Assembly: GCF_003860565.1 (NCBI RefSeq)
Contig: NZ_CP034157.1
Location: forward strand, 434,001-498,000
Length of the DNA: 64,000 nt
Direction: 5' to 3'
Source: Cloacibacterium normanense
GTDB lineage: Bacteria > Bacteroidota > Bacteroidia > Flavobacteriales > Weeksellaceae
In this document: positions 8,752 to 18,600 of the stretch, in pieces
How positions within the stretch are numbered: position 1 is the stretch's first letter
Layout of the letters: each line of letters begins with the position of its first letter
Notes under the pieces: generated by a model
What the model was told of the DNA's origin: nothing
Database searches by the model: none
What the model saw: only the letters and a program-made list of their open reading frames with translations
Translations under genes and position numbers: made by a program

Positions 8752-9849
8752 ATGAAAAAGATTTTAATTTTACTATTAGCATTAAGTGTTTTTTCTGTAG
8801 ACGCGCAGACGAAGAGAAGAACTACGAAGAAGAGAACTGCTAAAAAAACTACAGTTGCTAAACAAGAAACTCCAGCTCCCGCAGTTGAAGCAGCTCCTGT
8901 TACTCCTAATGTTAATACTGAAGTTACAGCTACAGCACAACCAGAAGCTGATTTAGAGCCTATTAACTCATTATCTATATTAAATGCTAAGTCTCCTGCA
9001 GCTTTCAGAGTATACAGAGAGATTGGTACTATTAAGAAAGGTGATTCAGTTATTTCAGCTAGAAACAAGCCTATTAGCTATGGTTACATAGATGAAAAGG
9101 ACGTGCTAAGAAGTATGGTGGTTTGGGAAATTATTGATATGAATGAAAAAATCAATCAGCCATTTTATCATAATGCTGACGGAATTGTTTCTCAAAATAA
9201 ATCTTTATATCAATTGTTGATTGATAACATCATGAGTGGTGATATTAAAGAAGTGTATGATGATGAAATGTTCATGACTAAGTTGTCTCCTGAAGCAATT
9301 AAGCAAAGGTTATCAGTAACTAAAGAATCTGACTGGTTAATTGATAAAAGAAATGCTGGAGAAAAACTTACTCCAGAAGATATCAAAGCTGGAACAGACG
9401 TTATTGAAACTAAAACTGAAAGCGTAAAACTTCTTAAAGTTAAAGGAATGTGGTACGTAGACAGAAGAGATGGTCAAATGAAATACAGACTTCTAGGTAT
9501 TGCTGCGATGGGACCAGATCCTACCATGATGGCAGAAAAAACTGCTGATGGTGTTTCTTTAGGTAACAAAGATGAATTAATTGATCTTTTCTGGGTATAT
9601 TATCCAGATGCTAGAGAAGTTCTTGCTAACTCAGTAGTTTTCAATAGCAAAAACTTATCTTCAGATTTAACTTATGATGATATTCTTAATGCGAGAAGAT
9701 TTTCTTCAATTATTTATAAATCAGACAATGGTTTAGGAACAGGAATCATTAAAGATTATATTCCTAATGATGCTGAAGAACAATTAGAAGAATCTGACAG
9801 AATTAAAAATCAAATTCTAGAAATGGAAAATGATATGTGGAATTATTAA
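8752..9849 (+). CDS. gldN: Gliding motility/T9SS ring protein GldN
   Basis: GldN (PorN) is the periplasmic partner of lipoprotein GldK in the T9SS ring. The 365 residues begin with a cleavable signal peptide (MKKILILLLALSVFSVDAQ). A basic, low-complexity segment (TKRRTTKKRTAKKTT) and an Ala/Pro/Thr-rich linker reach about residue 70. The conserved domain follows, with REIGTIKKGDSVI, VVWEIIDMNEKINQPFY, VKGMWYVDRRDGQMKYRLLGIA and IDLFWVYYPDAREVL. It closes the operon and is followed by a strong terminator. Some related genomes carry a duplicate (gldO); none is present here. Confidence 0.96.
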   Translation: MKKILILLLALSVFSVDAQTKRRTTKKRTAKKTTVAKQETPAPAVEAAPVTPNVNTEVTATAQPEADLEPINSLSILNAKSPAAFRVYREIGTIKKGDSVISARNKPISYGYIDEKDVLRSMVVWEIIDMNEKINQPFYHNADGIVSQNKSLYQLLIDNIMSGDIKEVYDDEMFMTKLSPEAIKQRLSVTKESDWLIDKRNAGEKLTPEDIKAGTDVIETKTESVKLLKVKGMWYVDRRDGQMKYRLLGIAAMGPDPTMMAEKTADGVSLGNKDELIDLFWVYYPDAREVLANSVVFNSKNLSSDLTYDDILNARRFSSIIYKSDNGLGTGIIKDYIPNDAEEQLEESDRIKNQILEMENDMWNY

Positions 9850-9870
9850 TCCAAATATCCTTATATAAAC

Positions 9871-9904
9871 AAAAACCTAAGTATCTTTGCTTAGGTTTTT
9901 TTAT
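9871..9904 (+). terminator. Rho-independent terminator after gldN
   Basis: An 11-bp perfect stem, AAAAACCTAAG (9871-9881) pairing with CTTAGGTTTTT (9890-9900), has an 8-nt loop and runs into a T tract. Confidence 0.9.
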
Positions 9905-9913
9905 TGACAATTT

Positions 9914-10951
9914 ATGACGAAATCAGTAGAGTATATTATCGTAGGAGATGGTTATGCAGCAATTTTTTTAGCGCATCAATTCATTAAAAATAACAAATCA
10001 TTTTTACTTTTTACCGAAGGCAAAAAAAGTGCATCAATGGTTTCTGCTGGAATGATAAATCCTGCAGTTCTCAAACGTTTTACCACATTTTGGTTGGCAC
10101 AGGAACAAATCGATTCTCTTAAAAATACCATGACCGAAATTGAACAATATACAGGTCAAAATTATTTGATAGAAAAGCCTATTCTAAGAGTTTTTCATGA
10201 CGAAAAAGAAAAAGAATTATGGCTGAAAAAATCAGATGACGAAAATTTAAAACCTTTCCTTTCCAAAGATTTTGTAAAACTTAATTCTGTCAAAAATCCA
10301 TTTGAATGTGGAGTGGTGAATCAATCGGCTCGGTTAGATGTAAGTGGTTTTTTCTCAGATATGATGAACTTTTTAGAAAGTCAAAATTATCTTATCAAAG
10401 AAAAATTTGATTATCAGTTATTGAAACCAAATGATTCTACCTACAAAGATCTTTCGTTTAGAAAAATAATCTTTGCCGAAGGAATGGCGGTCAAAGAAAA
10501 CCCATTTTTTGCTGAAATTCCAGTACATCAGAATAAAGGCCATCATTTAGAAGTTCAACTTTCTGTGCCTTTAGAAGATGGGTTTACGATTAAAAAGAAG
10601 CATTTTATTTTTCCATTGAACAACGGGAATTATTATTACGGTGGAACGTATGACCGTGAACAAATCCATCATAAAATAGACGATGTTGCTGTAGAAAAAC
10701 TCACTAATGCTTTAGCAGAGTTTTATCCTCATGATTTTGAAGTAAAAGAGGTGAAATTTGGCTTTAGACCTACTGTTAAAGATAGAAGGCCGATTTTAGG
10801 AAATCATCCAGAATTTGGTAATTTATATGTATTTAACGGATTGGGAGCAAGAGGAATTCTCAATGGAAATTATTTCTCGATTAACCTATACCATCATTTA
10901 GAAAACGACGAAGAAATTCATCCAGAAGTAGATTTGAAAAGATTTCAATAA
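9914..10951 (+). CDS. FAD-dependent oxidoreductase (D-amino acid oxidase/glycine oxidase-like fold)
   Basis: A 345-residue cytoplasmic flavoprotein of the DAO superfamily. The N-terminal dinucleotide-binding site is YIIVGDGYAAIFLAHQF, a variant GxGxxA. MVSAGMINPAVLKRF follows near residue 50, resembling the flavin contact of DAO-type enzymes. The C-terminal part has YYGGTYDR, FGFRPTVKDRRPILG and YVFNGLGARGILNG, the second flavin-contact region of this family. Substrate cannot be told from sequence; similar proteins are annotated only as FAD-binding oxidoreductases. It starts 10 bp beyond the gldN terminator and has its own terminator, so it is probably a single-gene unit. Confidence 0.85.
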   Translation: MTKSVEYIIVGDGYAAIFLAHQFIKNNKSFLLFTEGKKSASMVSAGMINPAVLKRFTTFWLAQEQIDSLKNTMTEIEQYTGQNYLIEKPILRVFHDEKEKELWLKKSDDENLKPFLSKDFVKLNSVKNPFECGVVNQSARLDVSGFFSDMMNFLESQNYLIKEKFDYQLLKPNDSTYKDLSFRKIIFAEGMAVKENPFFAEIPVHQNKGHHLEVQLSVPLEDGFTIKKKHFIFPLNNGNYYYGGTYDREQIHHKIDDVAVEKLTNALAEFYPHDFEVKEVKFGFRPTVKDRRPILGNHPEFGNLYVFNGLGARGILNGNYFSINLYHHLENDEEIHPEVDLKRFQ

Positions 10952-10952
10952 A

Positions 10953-10982
10953 AAAAAATCCGCAATAGTTTGCGGATTTTTT
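10953..10982 (+). terminator. Terminator after the FAD oxidoreductase
   Basis: TCCGCAA (10959-10965) pairs with TTGCGGA (10970-10976) around a TAGT loop, flanked by A and T runs that extend the stem to 13 bp. It can act in both directions and abuts the 3' end of the tRNA gene on the other strand. Confidence 0.9.
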
Positions 10983-10983
10983 G

Positions 10984-11070
10984 CAGAGAAGAAGGGATTC
11001 GAACCCTCGATACAGTTACCCGTATACTACCTTTCCAGGGTAGCTCCTTCAACCACTCGGACACCTCTCT
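10984..11070 (-). tRNA. tRNA-Ser, anticodon GGA
   Basis: The minus strand folds as an 87-nt class II tRNA. Acceptor arm AGAGAGG pairs with CTTCTCT (one G-T) and the discriminator is G. The T arm is GAGGG-TTCGAAT-CCCTT. The anticodon stem CTACC/GGTAG holds loop CTGGAAA, giving anticodon GGA for UCC and UCU serine codons. The long variable arm (around TATACGGGTAACTGTATC) is characteristic of tRNA-Ser. CCA is not encoded. An ORF that runs through this gene is spurious. Confidence 0.97.
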
Positions 11071-11095
11071 TTTTATCTGCTGGCAAAGGTAGAAT

Positions 11096-12121
11096 TTATT
11101 CTTCAATTTCCGAAATTTCTCCACGCAGATTTTTCTTAAAATTTTCAGCAAAATCACCTGAGTAATTTGGATTATCAATTAAATGCATTGCTTTTGCCAA
11201 AGCACTTTCGGCAGTGATGTCATGACCGCTTATTGCGCCAATCTTTTTGAAAATATTACTGTTATTGTATTTTCCGATGCTTATTCCACCAGAAACACAT
11301 TGAGAAATCACCACGATTTCAGTTCCGTTATTTCTGATTTTTTGAAGCACTTCTTCCGTTTTTTTATTGCTGAAAATCGTTCCAGAACCAAAAACTTGAA
11401 GAATTAAAACCTTGATTTTAGGAATTTGAGGTAAACTTTCTAAATTGATTCCAGGAAAAATTCTCCACAAAAGAATGCTGTCATTCAAATGTAAATCTAC
11501 AGAAAAATCTTCTTGATGAGGCGTTCTGTAAAGCATGGTTTCTTCCACCTTCAAGTGAACACCAGATTCTCCTAAAATAGGGTAATTTGGACTGATAAAT
11601 GCATCGAAATTCTCGGCAGAATATTTTAAACAGCGGTTTCCTCTCAATAGTTTATATTCGAAATAGAGCGCCACTTCTTGTACCACCGCTTCATCATTTT
11701 GATATAAACTCGCGTAATAAAGACTGGTAAGCAAATTTTCTTTGGCATCAGTTCTTAAATCCCCGATTGGTAATTGCGAACCCGTCAAAATCACAGGTTT
11801 TCTTAAATTTTTGAGCATGAAACTCAGTGCAGAAGCCGTGTAAGCCATCGTATCTGTTCCGTGAAGAATCAAAAATCCATCAAAAAGGTGATAATTTTCC
11901 TCAATCAGTTGAGCGATTTCCTTCCATTCTTCTGGTCCTACATCTGATGAATCCAAAGGTTCTGAAAACTGATGAACGCTTACTTCGCATTCCAGCAGAT
12001 TCATCTCTGGGATTTTATTGAAAATATGATTGAAATCAAAAGCGCGAAGACTATTGGTTTCATAATCTTTCTCCATTCCGATGGTTCCGCCTGTGTATAT
12101 GATGAGGACTTTTCTTTTCAT
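11096..12121 (-). CDS. ansA: Type I L-asparaginase
   Basis: A cytoplasmic-type asparaginase of 341 residues that hydrolyses asparagine to aspartate and ammonia. The first catalytic Thr lies in LIIYTGGTIGM (residues 6-16). The second signature, LILHGTDTMAYTASALSF, contains the catalytic Thr-Asp pair, and the conserved GSQLPIGDLRTDAKENL follows. There is no signal peptide, in contrast to periplasmic type II enzymes. It lies alone between tRNA-Ser and the broken trmH gene, with 25 bp from its stop to the tRNA 5' end on the same strand. Confidence 0.93.
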   Translation of the reverse strand: MKRKVLIIYTGGTIGMEKDYETNSLRAFDFNHIFNKIPEMNLLECEVSVHQFSEPLDSSDVGPEEWKEIAQLIEENYHLFDGFLILHGTDTMAYTASALSFMLKNLRKPVILTGSQLPIGDLRTDAKENLLTSLYYASLYQNDEAVVQEVALYFEYKLLRGNRCLKYSAENFDAFISPNYPILGESGVHLKVEETMLYRTPHQEDFSVDLHLNDSILLWRIFPGINLESLPQIPKIKVLILQVFGSGTIFSNKKTEEVLQKIRNNGTEIVVISQCVSGGISIGKYNNSNIFKKIGAISGHDITAESALAKAMHLIDNPNYSGDFAENFKKNLRGEISEIEE

Positions 12122-12207
12122 GTAAAATTTTCTTTTTTGTAGAATTTTTCAGACTTTAAAGTTAAAAATTTAAAGTTAATTTCTAAAATATTTTGCAATT
12201 TTGCCAA

Positions 12208-12871
12208 ATGATTCCTAAAAACAGACTTCAAGAAACTTTTGATTATCTAAAACAATTTCTTACTGATGAAAGATTGAGTAAAATAGAGCATTTTTCTCAG
12301 GAAAGTTCAGATTTTGTGCTTCCGGTGATGGAAGATGTGTATCAATTCCGTAATGCAGCAGCAATTGTAAGAAGTGTGGAAGCCTGCGGTTTTCATCACG
12401 TAGTTGCTTTGGAAGAAGAAAATGTTTAACCCAAATCTAAAGGTTACGAAAGGTGCAGAAACTTGGGTGAAAGTTGAAAAAATGCCTAATAATTTAGATT
12501 CTTTGAAGGAAATCAAAAACAGAGGTTATAAAATTTTGGCGGTTTCTCCAGAAAATAACGCGACCATGTTGCCTGATTACGAAGTGAAAGAACCGATTGC
12601 ACTGGTTTTTGGGACAGAATTGGAAGGCGTTTCTGATGAAATTTTAGATTTTGCAGATGAAACTTTGGCCATTCCCATGTATGGTTTTACCAAAAGTTTT
12701 AACGTTTCGGTTGCCGCCGCAATTTGTATGTACGAATTGAAGCAAAAGCTTATGAAATCTGGAATTGATTATAAATTATCTGAAGAAAAATTACTAGAAA
12801 TGAAAATCAGATGGACGGTAAATTCCATCAGAAGTGGCGAAGAACTTTTGGAAAGATTTTTGAAAGGTTAG
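12208..12871 (+). pseudogene. TrmH-family (SpoU) RNA methyltransferase, interrupted by a frameshift
   Basis: Two overlapping frames together make one SPOUT rRNA/tRNA 2'-O-methyltransferase. Frame 1 runs from ATG 12208 (MIPKNRLQETF) to a stop at 12427-12429 and carries motif 1 (RNAAAIVRSVEACGF). The next frame carries FNPNLKVTKGAETWV, motif 2 (ALVFGTELEGVSDEIL) and motif 3 (IPMYGFTKSFNVSVAAAI) to the stop at 12871. From ATG to stop is 664 nt, one more than a multiple of three, so a single extra base near 12415-12425 (in GAAGAAGAAAATG) explains the break and would restore a 220-residue protein. It may be a real mutation or an assembly error; all family motifs are intact. Confidence 0.88.
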
Positions 12872-12981
12872 TTCCACAGAGTACGCTGATGAAATATCAA
12901 TAATTTTCCGCTAAAGAGAATTTGCTAAATCTGCTAATCAGCGAGAAAATTTTTAAAATTCACTTTTCTGAAAAAAATTGA

Positions 12982-13680
12982 CTATTCACTTATTGACTTA
13001 TAGTAATTCCACGCAGCTACGAAAATCCCTGCGGTTTCTGTTCTTAATCTTTGGTGCCCCAGTGAAACGGCTTTTATGCCTTTTTCGGCTAACATTTTAA
13101 TTTCTTTTTCGGAAAAATCACCTTCTGGACCAATAAGGAAAGTAGGATTGGTCAATTCTGGAATGTCACTGAGGTTGATGCGTTCAAAAGCCACATCGCA
13201 ATGTGCCACAAAAGTCATTTCCGGATTTACATTTTTAATAAAATCTGAAAGTTTTGTAACATCATTAATTTTTGGAAAGTGAAATCTTAAACTTTGTTTA
13301 GAGGCTGCAACAGCTTGTTTTCTGAGTTTGTCGATGTTCAGGTTTTTACGTTCTGTTTTTTCAGTATTCAGAATGGTAATCTCAGAAATACCCATTTCTG
13401 TTGCTTTTTCCACGAAAAATTCAATTCTGTCGATGTTTTTGGTAGGAGCAATCGCAATATGCAATTGTTTGGTAAGATTAGGGAAATATTCTTGAACTTC
13501 CGTAACGTTCAGACTGACTTTTTTCCCTTCAAAAACGAGGTTTCCTTTGGCGAGATTTCCTTTTCCGTCTGTCACAAAGATTTCTTCGCCTTCTTTCATG
13601 CGAAGAACTTTCACAATGTGCTGTTGCTCTTCGTCATTAATTTTTACATCTGGAATAATTTCGCCAAAGAAAAGTTTCAT
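12982..13680 (-). CDS. rsmE: 16S rRNA (uracil(1498)-N3)-methyltransferase RsmE
   Basis: RsmE methylates N3 of U1498 in helix 44 of 16S rRNA using S-adenosylmethionine. The 232-residue protein has an N-terminal PUA-like domain (residues 1-70, with HIVKVLRMKEGEEIFVTDGKG) and a C-terminal SPOUT knot domain with APTKNIDRIEFFVEKATEMGI, LIGPEGDFSEKEIKML and VSLGHQRLRTETA, the SAM-binding knot. The gene starts 3 bp after the DUF808 gene stops on the same strand, so the two are probably co-transcribed. Confidence 0.95.
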   Translation of the reverse strand: MKLFFGEIIPDVKINDEEQQHIVKVLRMKEGEEIFVTDGKGNLAKGNLVFEGKKVSLNVTEVQEYFPNLTKQLHIAIAPTKNIDRIEFFVEKATEMGISEITILNTEKTERKNLNIDKLRKQAVAASKQSLRFHFPKINDVTKLSDFIKNVNPEMTFVAHCDVAFERINLSDIPELTNPTFLIGPEGDFSEKEIKMLAEKGIKAVSLGHQRLRTETAGIFVAAWNYYKSISE

Positions 13681-13683
13681 TTA

Positions 13684-14565
13684 TTATTTTTTAAACAGTG
13701 AAACGATTTTTTTTACTAAAGTAATCACCAATACCATGATGACACCGCCTAAAATTCCAGCGCCAAATTCATTAACAATCGCAGGAGTAGGTAAATCTTC
13801 AATCAAATGATGTAAATATTCTACATTGTGTAGGAAAATTCCTCCAGCTACTAGAATTAAAGCAATGGTACCCACTACTCCTAAAATTTTAATTACCCAA
13901 GGCAACATATTGATAAGCAATTGACCAATGTTAAATAAAATTCCGCCTTCTTTTCTTGATTTTTTTTGCAGTTTGTAACCAGCGTCATCCATTCTTACAA
14001 TTAAAGCTACAATTCCATAAACCCCAACTGTAGCGATGATTGAAACGACTGTAACTGTTAAAATTTGATTTAATAATGGTTGGTCTAATACAGAACCTAA
14101 AGCAATAATTACAATTTCTAAAGACAAAATAAAATCGGTGGTGATAGCAGATTTTACTTTTGCTTTTTCTGCAGCGATAGGATCATCCATCACATCTAAA
14201 GCTTCTTCGTGTTCTGTTTTGTGGTCATTCTTATGAAAGAAAAATTCTATAATTTTTTCGGCACCTTCATAAGCCAGATATAAACCACCAATCACTAAAA
14301 TAATTTTGATGGCTGCAGGAAATAACCAGTTTAACCCAAAAATAATGGGTAAAATAATCAATTTGTTAAGAAATGAACCTTTGGTAATTGCCCAAAGTAC
14401 AGGTAATTCTCTAGAAGAAAGGAAGCCTGTTGCTTTTTCGGCGTTTACGGCCAAGTCGTCTCCTAAAATCCCTGCGGTTTTTTTGGTTGCCAGTTTACTA
14501 GCAACTGCTACATCGTCCATCAATGCAGCGATATCATCTAATATTGCGAAAAATCCTGAAGCCAT
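13684..14565 (-). CDS. DUF808 (YedI-like) inner-membrane protein
   Basis: A 293-residue polytopic membrane protein of the DUF808 family. The start MASGFFAILDDIAALMDDVA, the run ASKLATKKTAGILGDDLAVN and the stretch LAYEGAEKIIEFFF are typical. About six hydrophobic segments are visible (roughly residues 75-95, 150-170, 172-192, 215-240, 265-287). Conserved acidic residues in the first 35 positions precede the membrane part. No biochemical function is established. It precedes rsmE with a 3-bp gap; that pairing probably reflects transcription rather than function. Confidence 0.88.
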   Translation of the reverse strand: MASGFFAILDDIAALMDDVAVASKLATKKTAGILGDDLAVNAEKATGFLSSRELPVLWAITKGSFLNKLIILPIIFGLNWLFPAAIKIILVIGGLYLAYEGAEKIIEFFFHKNDHKTEHEEALDVMDDPIAAEKAKVKSAITTDFILSLEIVIIALGSVLDQPLLNQILTVTVVSIIATVGVYGIVALIVRMDDAGYKLQKKSRKEGGILFNIGQLLINMLPWVIKILGVVGTIALILVAGGIFLHNVEYLHHLIEDLPTPAIVNEFGAGILGGVIMVLVITLVKKIVSLFKK

Positions 14566-14572
14566 AATTGTT

Positions 14573-14600
14573 GAGTTATGAGTTAAAAGTTATGAGTTTG
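14573..14600. repeat. Quasi-tandem word repeat between tsaD and the DUF808 gene
   Basis: GAGTTATGAGT is repeated with slight change (GAGTTATGAGTTAAAAG then TTATGAGTTTG), just upstream of the DUF808 start. It belongs to the class of short word-like repeats seen at several intergenic sites in this window. Confidence 0.6.
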
Positions 14601-14651
14601 TTTAAAAATTTAAAATTACGATATATTATTATTTTTCATCATCCAACATCA

Positions 14652-15668
14652 TTACATATCATATCTTGCAGTTGCGCTGGTTCTTAAATCTGTAAATTCT
14701 CCACGCTCGAATTTTAGTTTTGCTACCATGGCAATCATTGCTGCATTGTCTGTAGTGTATTCAAATTTTGGGATGTAAACGTTCCAGCCTAATTTTTCTA
14801 CATTGTTCTGCATGGCTTCTCTCAAGCCAGAATTAGCAGAAACTCCACCTGCAATCGCTACTTCTTTTACATCGTAATCTTTAGCAGCTTTTTCTAATTT
14901 TTTCATCAGAACATCGATGATGGTTTTCTGAACAGAAGCGCAAAGATTTTCTACATTTTCTTGAATGAAATTTGGGTTTTCTTTCAACTGTTTTTGAAGG
15001 AAATATAAAACCGAAGTTTTAATTCCGCTGAATGAATAATCGTAGTTTTCGAGTTTAGGTTTTCCAAAAGTGAAAGCATCTGGATTTCCTAATTTAGCGA
15101 GTTTATCGATAATTGGACCTGCAGGATAATCTAATCCCATGATTTTTCCGATTTTGTCAAAAGCTTCACCAGCTGCATCATCAATGGTTTTCCCAATGAT
15201 TTCCATATCAAAATAATCTTTCACCAAAACAATCATAGTGTGTCCTCCAGAAACGGTAAGACACAAAAATGGAAATTTTGGTGGCATCGGATTTGCATCT
15301 TCGATAAAGTGGCAAAGAATATGTGCCTGAAGATGGTTAACTTCAATCAATGGGACATCTAAACTCATCGCTAATGATTTGGCAAAAGAAGTTCCTACAA
15401 GTAGAGAACCTAAAAGTCCAGGTCCGCGAGTAAATCCTATGGCAGAAATATCTTTTTGTTGTATATTTGCTTTAGTGAAGGATTTTTCCACTACAGGAAT
15501 AATGTTTTGTTGGTGGGCTCTAGAAGCCAATTCTGGAACTACGCCACCATATTCTTGGTGTACCGTTTGATTCGCTGCTATATTAGAAAGGATTTTATTT
15601 CCGTTAATAATGGCAGCAGAAGTATCATCACAAGAAGATTCTATTCCTAAAATAATTGGTTCATTCAT
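14652..15668 (-). CDS. tsaD: tRNA N6-adenosine threonylcarbamoyltransferase TsaD
   Basis: TsaD transfers the threonylcarbamoyl group to A37 of ANN-decoding tRNAs, working with TsaB and TsaE. I choose ATG 15668 (MNEPIILGIESSCDD), which gives 338 residues; an upstream in-frame start would add 16 non-conserved residues. Visible motifs are SSCDDTSAAI (residues 11-20), GGVVPELASRAHQ, the metal-binding HLQAH pair (His112, His116), LTVSGGHTMIVLV and AGGVSANSGLREAM. It diverges from tamB with only 5 bp between the two start codons, so its promoter must lie inside tamB coding sequence. Confidence 0.96.
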   Translation of the reverse strand: MNEPIILGIESSCDDTSAAIINGNKILSNIAANQTVHQEYGGVVPELASRAHQQNIIPVVEKSFTKANIQQKDISAIGFTRGPGLLGSLLVGTSFAKSLAMSLDVPLIEVNHLQAHILCHFIEDANPMPPKFPFLCLTVSGGHTMIVLVKDYFDMEIIGKTIDDAAGEAFDKIGKIMGLDYPAGPIIDKLAKLGNPDAFTFGKPKLENYDYSFSGIKTSVLYFLQKQLKENPNFIQENVENLCASVQKTIIDVLMKKLEKAAKDYDVKEVAIAGGVSANSGLREAMQNNVEKLGWNVYIPKFEYTTDNAAMIAMVAKLKFERGEFTDLRTSATARYDM

Positions 15669-15673
15669 AATTA

Positions 15674-18600
15674 ATGGCAAATTTAGAAAATAATAACTCC
15701 GAAAACAACAAACCAATTTCAGAAAAAGTTGGTGAAAAAATAACTGATGTTGCAGAAGGCGTAAAACACACTATAGAACATCCTGTAGAAGCTGCCAAAG
15801 AAACTGTTGCTCAGGCTGTAGAAGATGTACAAAAGTTTTCTTGGTGGGCCAAATTGTTCCTTTGGTTTGCCGCAATTGCGTCTTTTTTATTTCTTACTTT
15901 TTTAATTATTATCAATCTTCCTGCAACTAAGGATCGTGCTGCAAATTATGCTTTAGGATTTTTGGAAGAAGACTTTGGAGTAAAAATTTCCAAAGAAAAA
16001 GTAGAAGTGAATATTCTGGGAGATGTTATCATTCATGGTCTTAGAATAAAAGACCACAGAAGTAATGATTTAATCTTTGCTAAGCAATTTAGAGCAGATT
16101 CTGACTGGTTATCAATCTTGAAAATTGGAAAATCTAGACAACTTGATTTCTCTACGTTGACGCTTTCTGAGGCAGATGTAAAAGTGGTGACTTATAAAGG
16201 TGATTCTATTGATAATTTTAACAGATTTATTACCAAATTTGATAGTGGAAAACCAAGTGATCCTAAAAAACCACCTTTCAAACTCAATTCTAGAGTTGTT
16301 ATTTTAAATTCTAAAATTTCTATCATTAATCAAAATCATGATGGAGACGAAGGAAAATGGTTGCAAGCTGAAAATGTAAATCTTATTGCACCACATCTTA
16401 ATATTTCTGGACCAGATATTTCTGCTAGAATTAATAATCTTAGTTTTAAGACCAAAAGATGGGGAAAAGTACACACTTTAGATACTTTTTCTACAGATTT
16501 CTCGATGTCTAAAGAATTTTTGAGTTTAAAGGATTTAACACTTTATACCGATCATTCGCTTTTACAAGGTGACCTTACTTTTCATTTAGACAAAGAAACC
16601 AAGTGGCAAGATTTCAATAATAAAGTGAATTGGGAAATGAAAATGAAGCGCGGAAGTGCTGTTTCAGGCTATGATATTTCCTATTTTGTTACTAAATGGG
16701 ATAATTATACCGCCATCAATCTTTCGGGAGACATGAATGGACCGCTGAATAATTTCAGGCTCAATGATTTCCTTTTAACAGGCGAAAATGTAAATATTTA
16801 CACGCCAAATACTAAGTTTAGAAATTTATTGAAAGGGAATTTTAATATTGTAACCAATAATATTTCTACCAATTTTACTTATCCTGCGCTTCGAGCGATG
16901 GTTCCGAGTTTCGTAGCCAATAAAATGAAGAATTTCGCAGATCCTTTCGGAAGAATTCAATACAAAGGTGCGGTAGATGTTACGCCAAAAAGAGTAATTG
17001 CCAAAGGAAATGCTATTACAACTATTGGTAGAGCAAATGCAGATATTGTTTTGTCTGATATTGACCAACAAAATCCTCGATATCTTGGTGTTTTAGACGT
17101 GAAAGATTTCAATACTTCTGCGATTACTAAAAACAATACGGTAGGTTTAATTTCGGGGAGATTTAATGTAGATGGAAGAGGTTTTGATGTTAATACCTTG
17201 ACTTTAAGAACCAAATCTAATATTTCTAAAATTGATATCACAGGAAAAACCATTAACAATCTATATCTAGACGGAACGCTTGACAAAAAACAATATAACG
17301 GAATTATCACCATTAATGATGAAGAAGCAAAAGGAAAAATAACTGGAAAAATTGACTTTTCTACGCCAAGACTTTTTGCGGATATCAAAGGAAATATAGA
17401 TTATCTTAATTTGAGTTATTTCGGAGTTCAAGGTAACGGAAAATCTGTTTTCAGTGGAAATATTGATGGGAAATTAGCTTTCAAAGATTTGAATGATATG
17501 AATCTTGATGCGCAACTCAATAATGTGATTTTCTATGCAGGTGACCAAAAAATAGACGTTCCGAATGGTAGCGTAAAAGCCTACTTCGAAAACGGAAATA
17601 GAATTGTAGATGCAGATATTCCGAATGTGGTAAAAGGAAACATTTCTGGAAAATATAATTTGGGAGATTTAGGAAAAATGTTCCAAAATGGTTTTGATAA
17701 AATTTTGGTCGGAAATCCACAAAGAAGATTGTACAAAGGTCAACAGTTTACCTATAATTTTGATGTGAGTCAAAAACTGGTGAATTATTTTGAGCCGAAT
17801 TTAAAAATTCCTGAAGGTGCGAAAATTGACGGTTCGTATAACGGAAACACCAATGATTTAGTGCTGAATCTTAATTCGACTTCACTGAAATATATTTTGA
17901 CTAAAAAACAAGAGATTTCTCAAGCAGACAGACTTTTGGCGCAAGCAAATCCAGAATATAAACTAGACGAAAACAAGGTGACCAAAGATTCTGCGATGAT
18001 TAATAATATCACCATCAGAATCAATACAGCAAATCCTTCTGAACAAATTTTCGCCAATATTGGTAGGGTAGAATACAGCAAAAATGTATTAAAAGATGTA
18101 ACACTTTTTGGGGAAAATGAGAATGATGAAAGATTGCATTTGATTGCTAATTTTAAACTTGGAACGCTAGAAGATGAGCAAAATGATGCCATGAAATCTT
18201 ATGCCATTAATCTCAATCAAAGTGTAGATGCAAATGGAGATTATGTGGTGAAATTTAATCCAACAGAACTGAAGCTGAACAATTTTACTTGGAATGTAGA
18301 CACCTCTCCAGAACTCAATCATAGCATAACTTATCGTAAAAAAACGGGAGATTTTCTTATTAAAAATCTTCGATTATATTCTGAGGACAGCGAATTATTT
18401 GTAAAGGAAGCGACTTATAAAGATGCCAAAGATTTCACCGCAGATATAGATGTGAAAAATGTAGAAATTTCTAAAATTTTAGATTTATTACCGAGCCAAA
18501 AAGGAAATCTTGACCTAAAAGGAATTGCCAATGGAAACATACAGTTGAAGATGAGCAAAACCAGCTTCGAACCTTTGGTTGATTTAAAAGTTAAAGATAT

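Noticed and set aside
10945-11178. 77-codon minus-strand open frame over tRNA-Ser
   Set aside because: It reads through a clear tRNA gene and a terminator.
13294-13701. 135-codon plus-strand open frame opposite rsmE
   Set aside because: Phe/Cys-rich shadow of the rsmE coding strand; no homology recognised.
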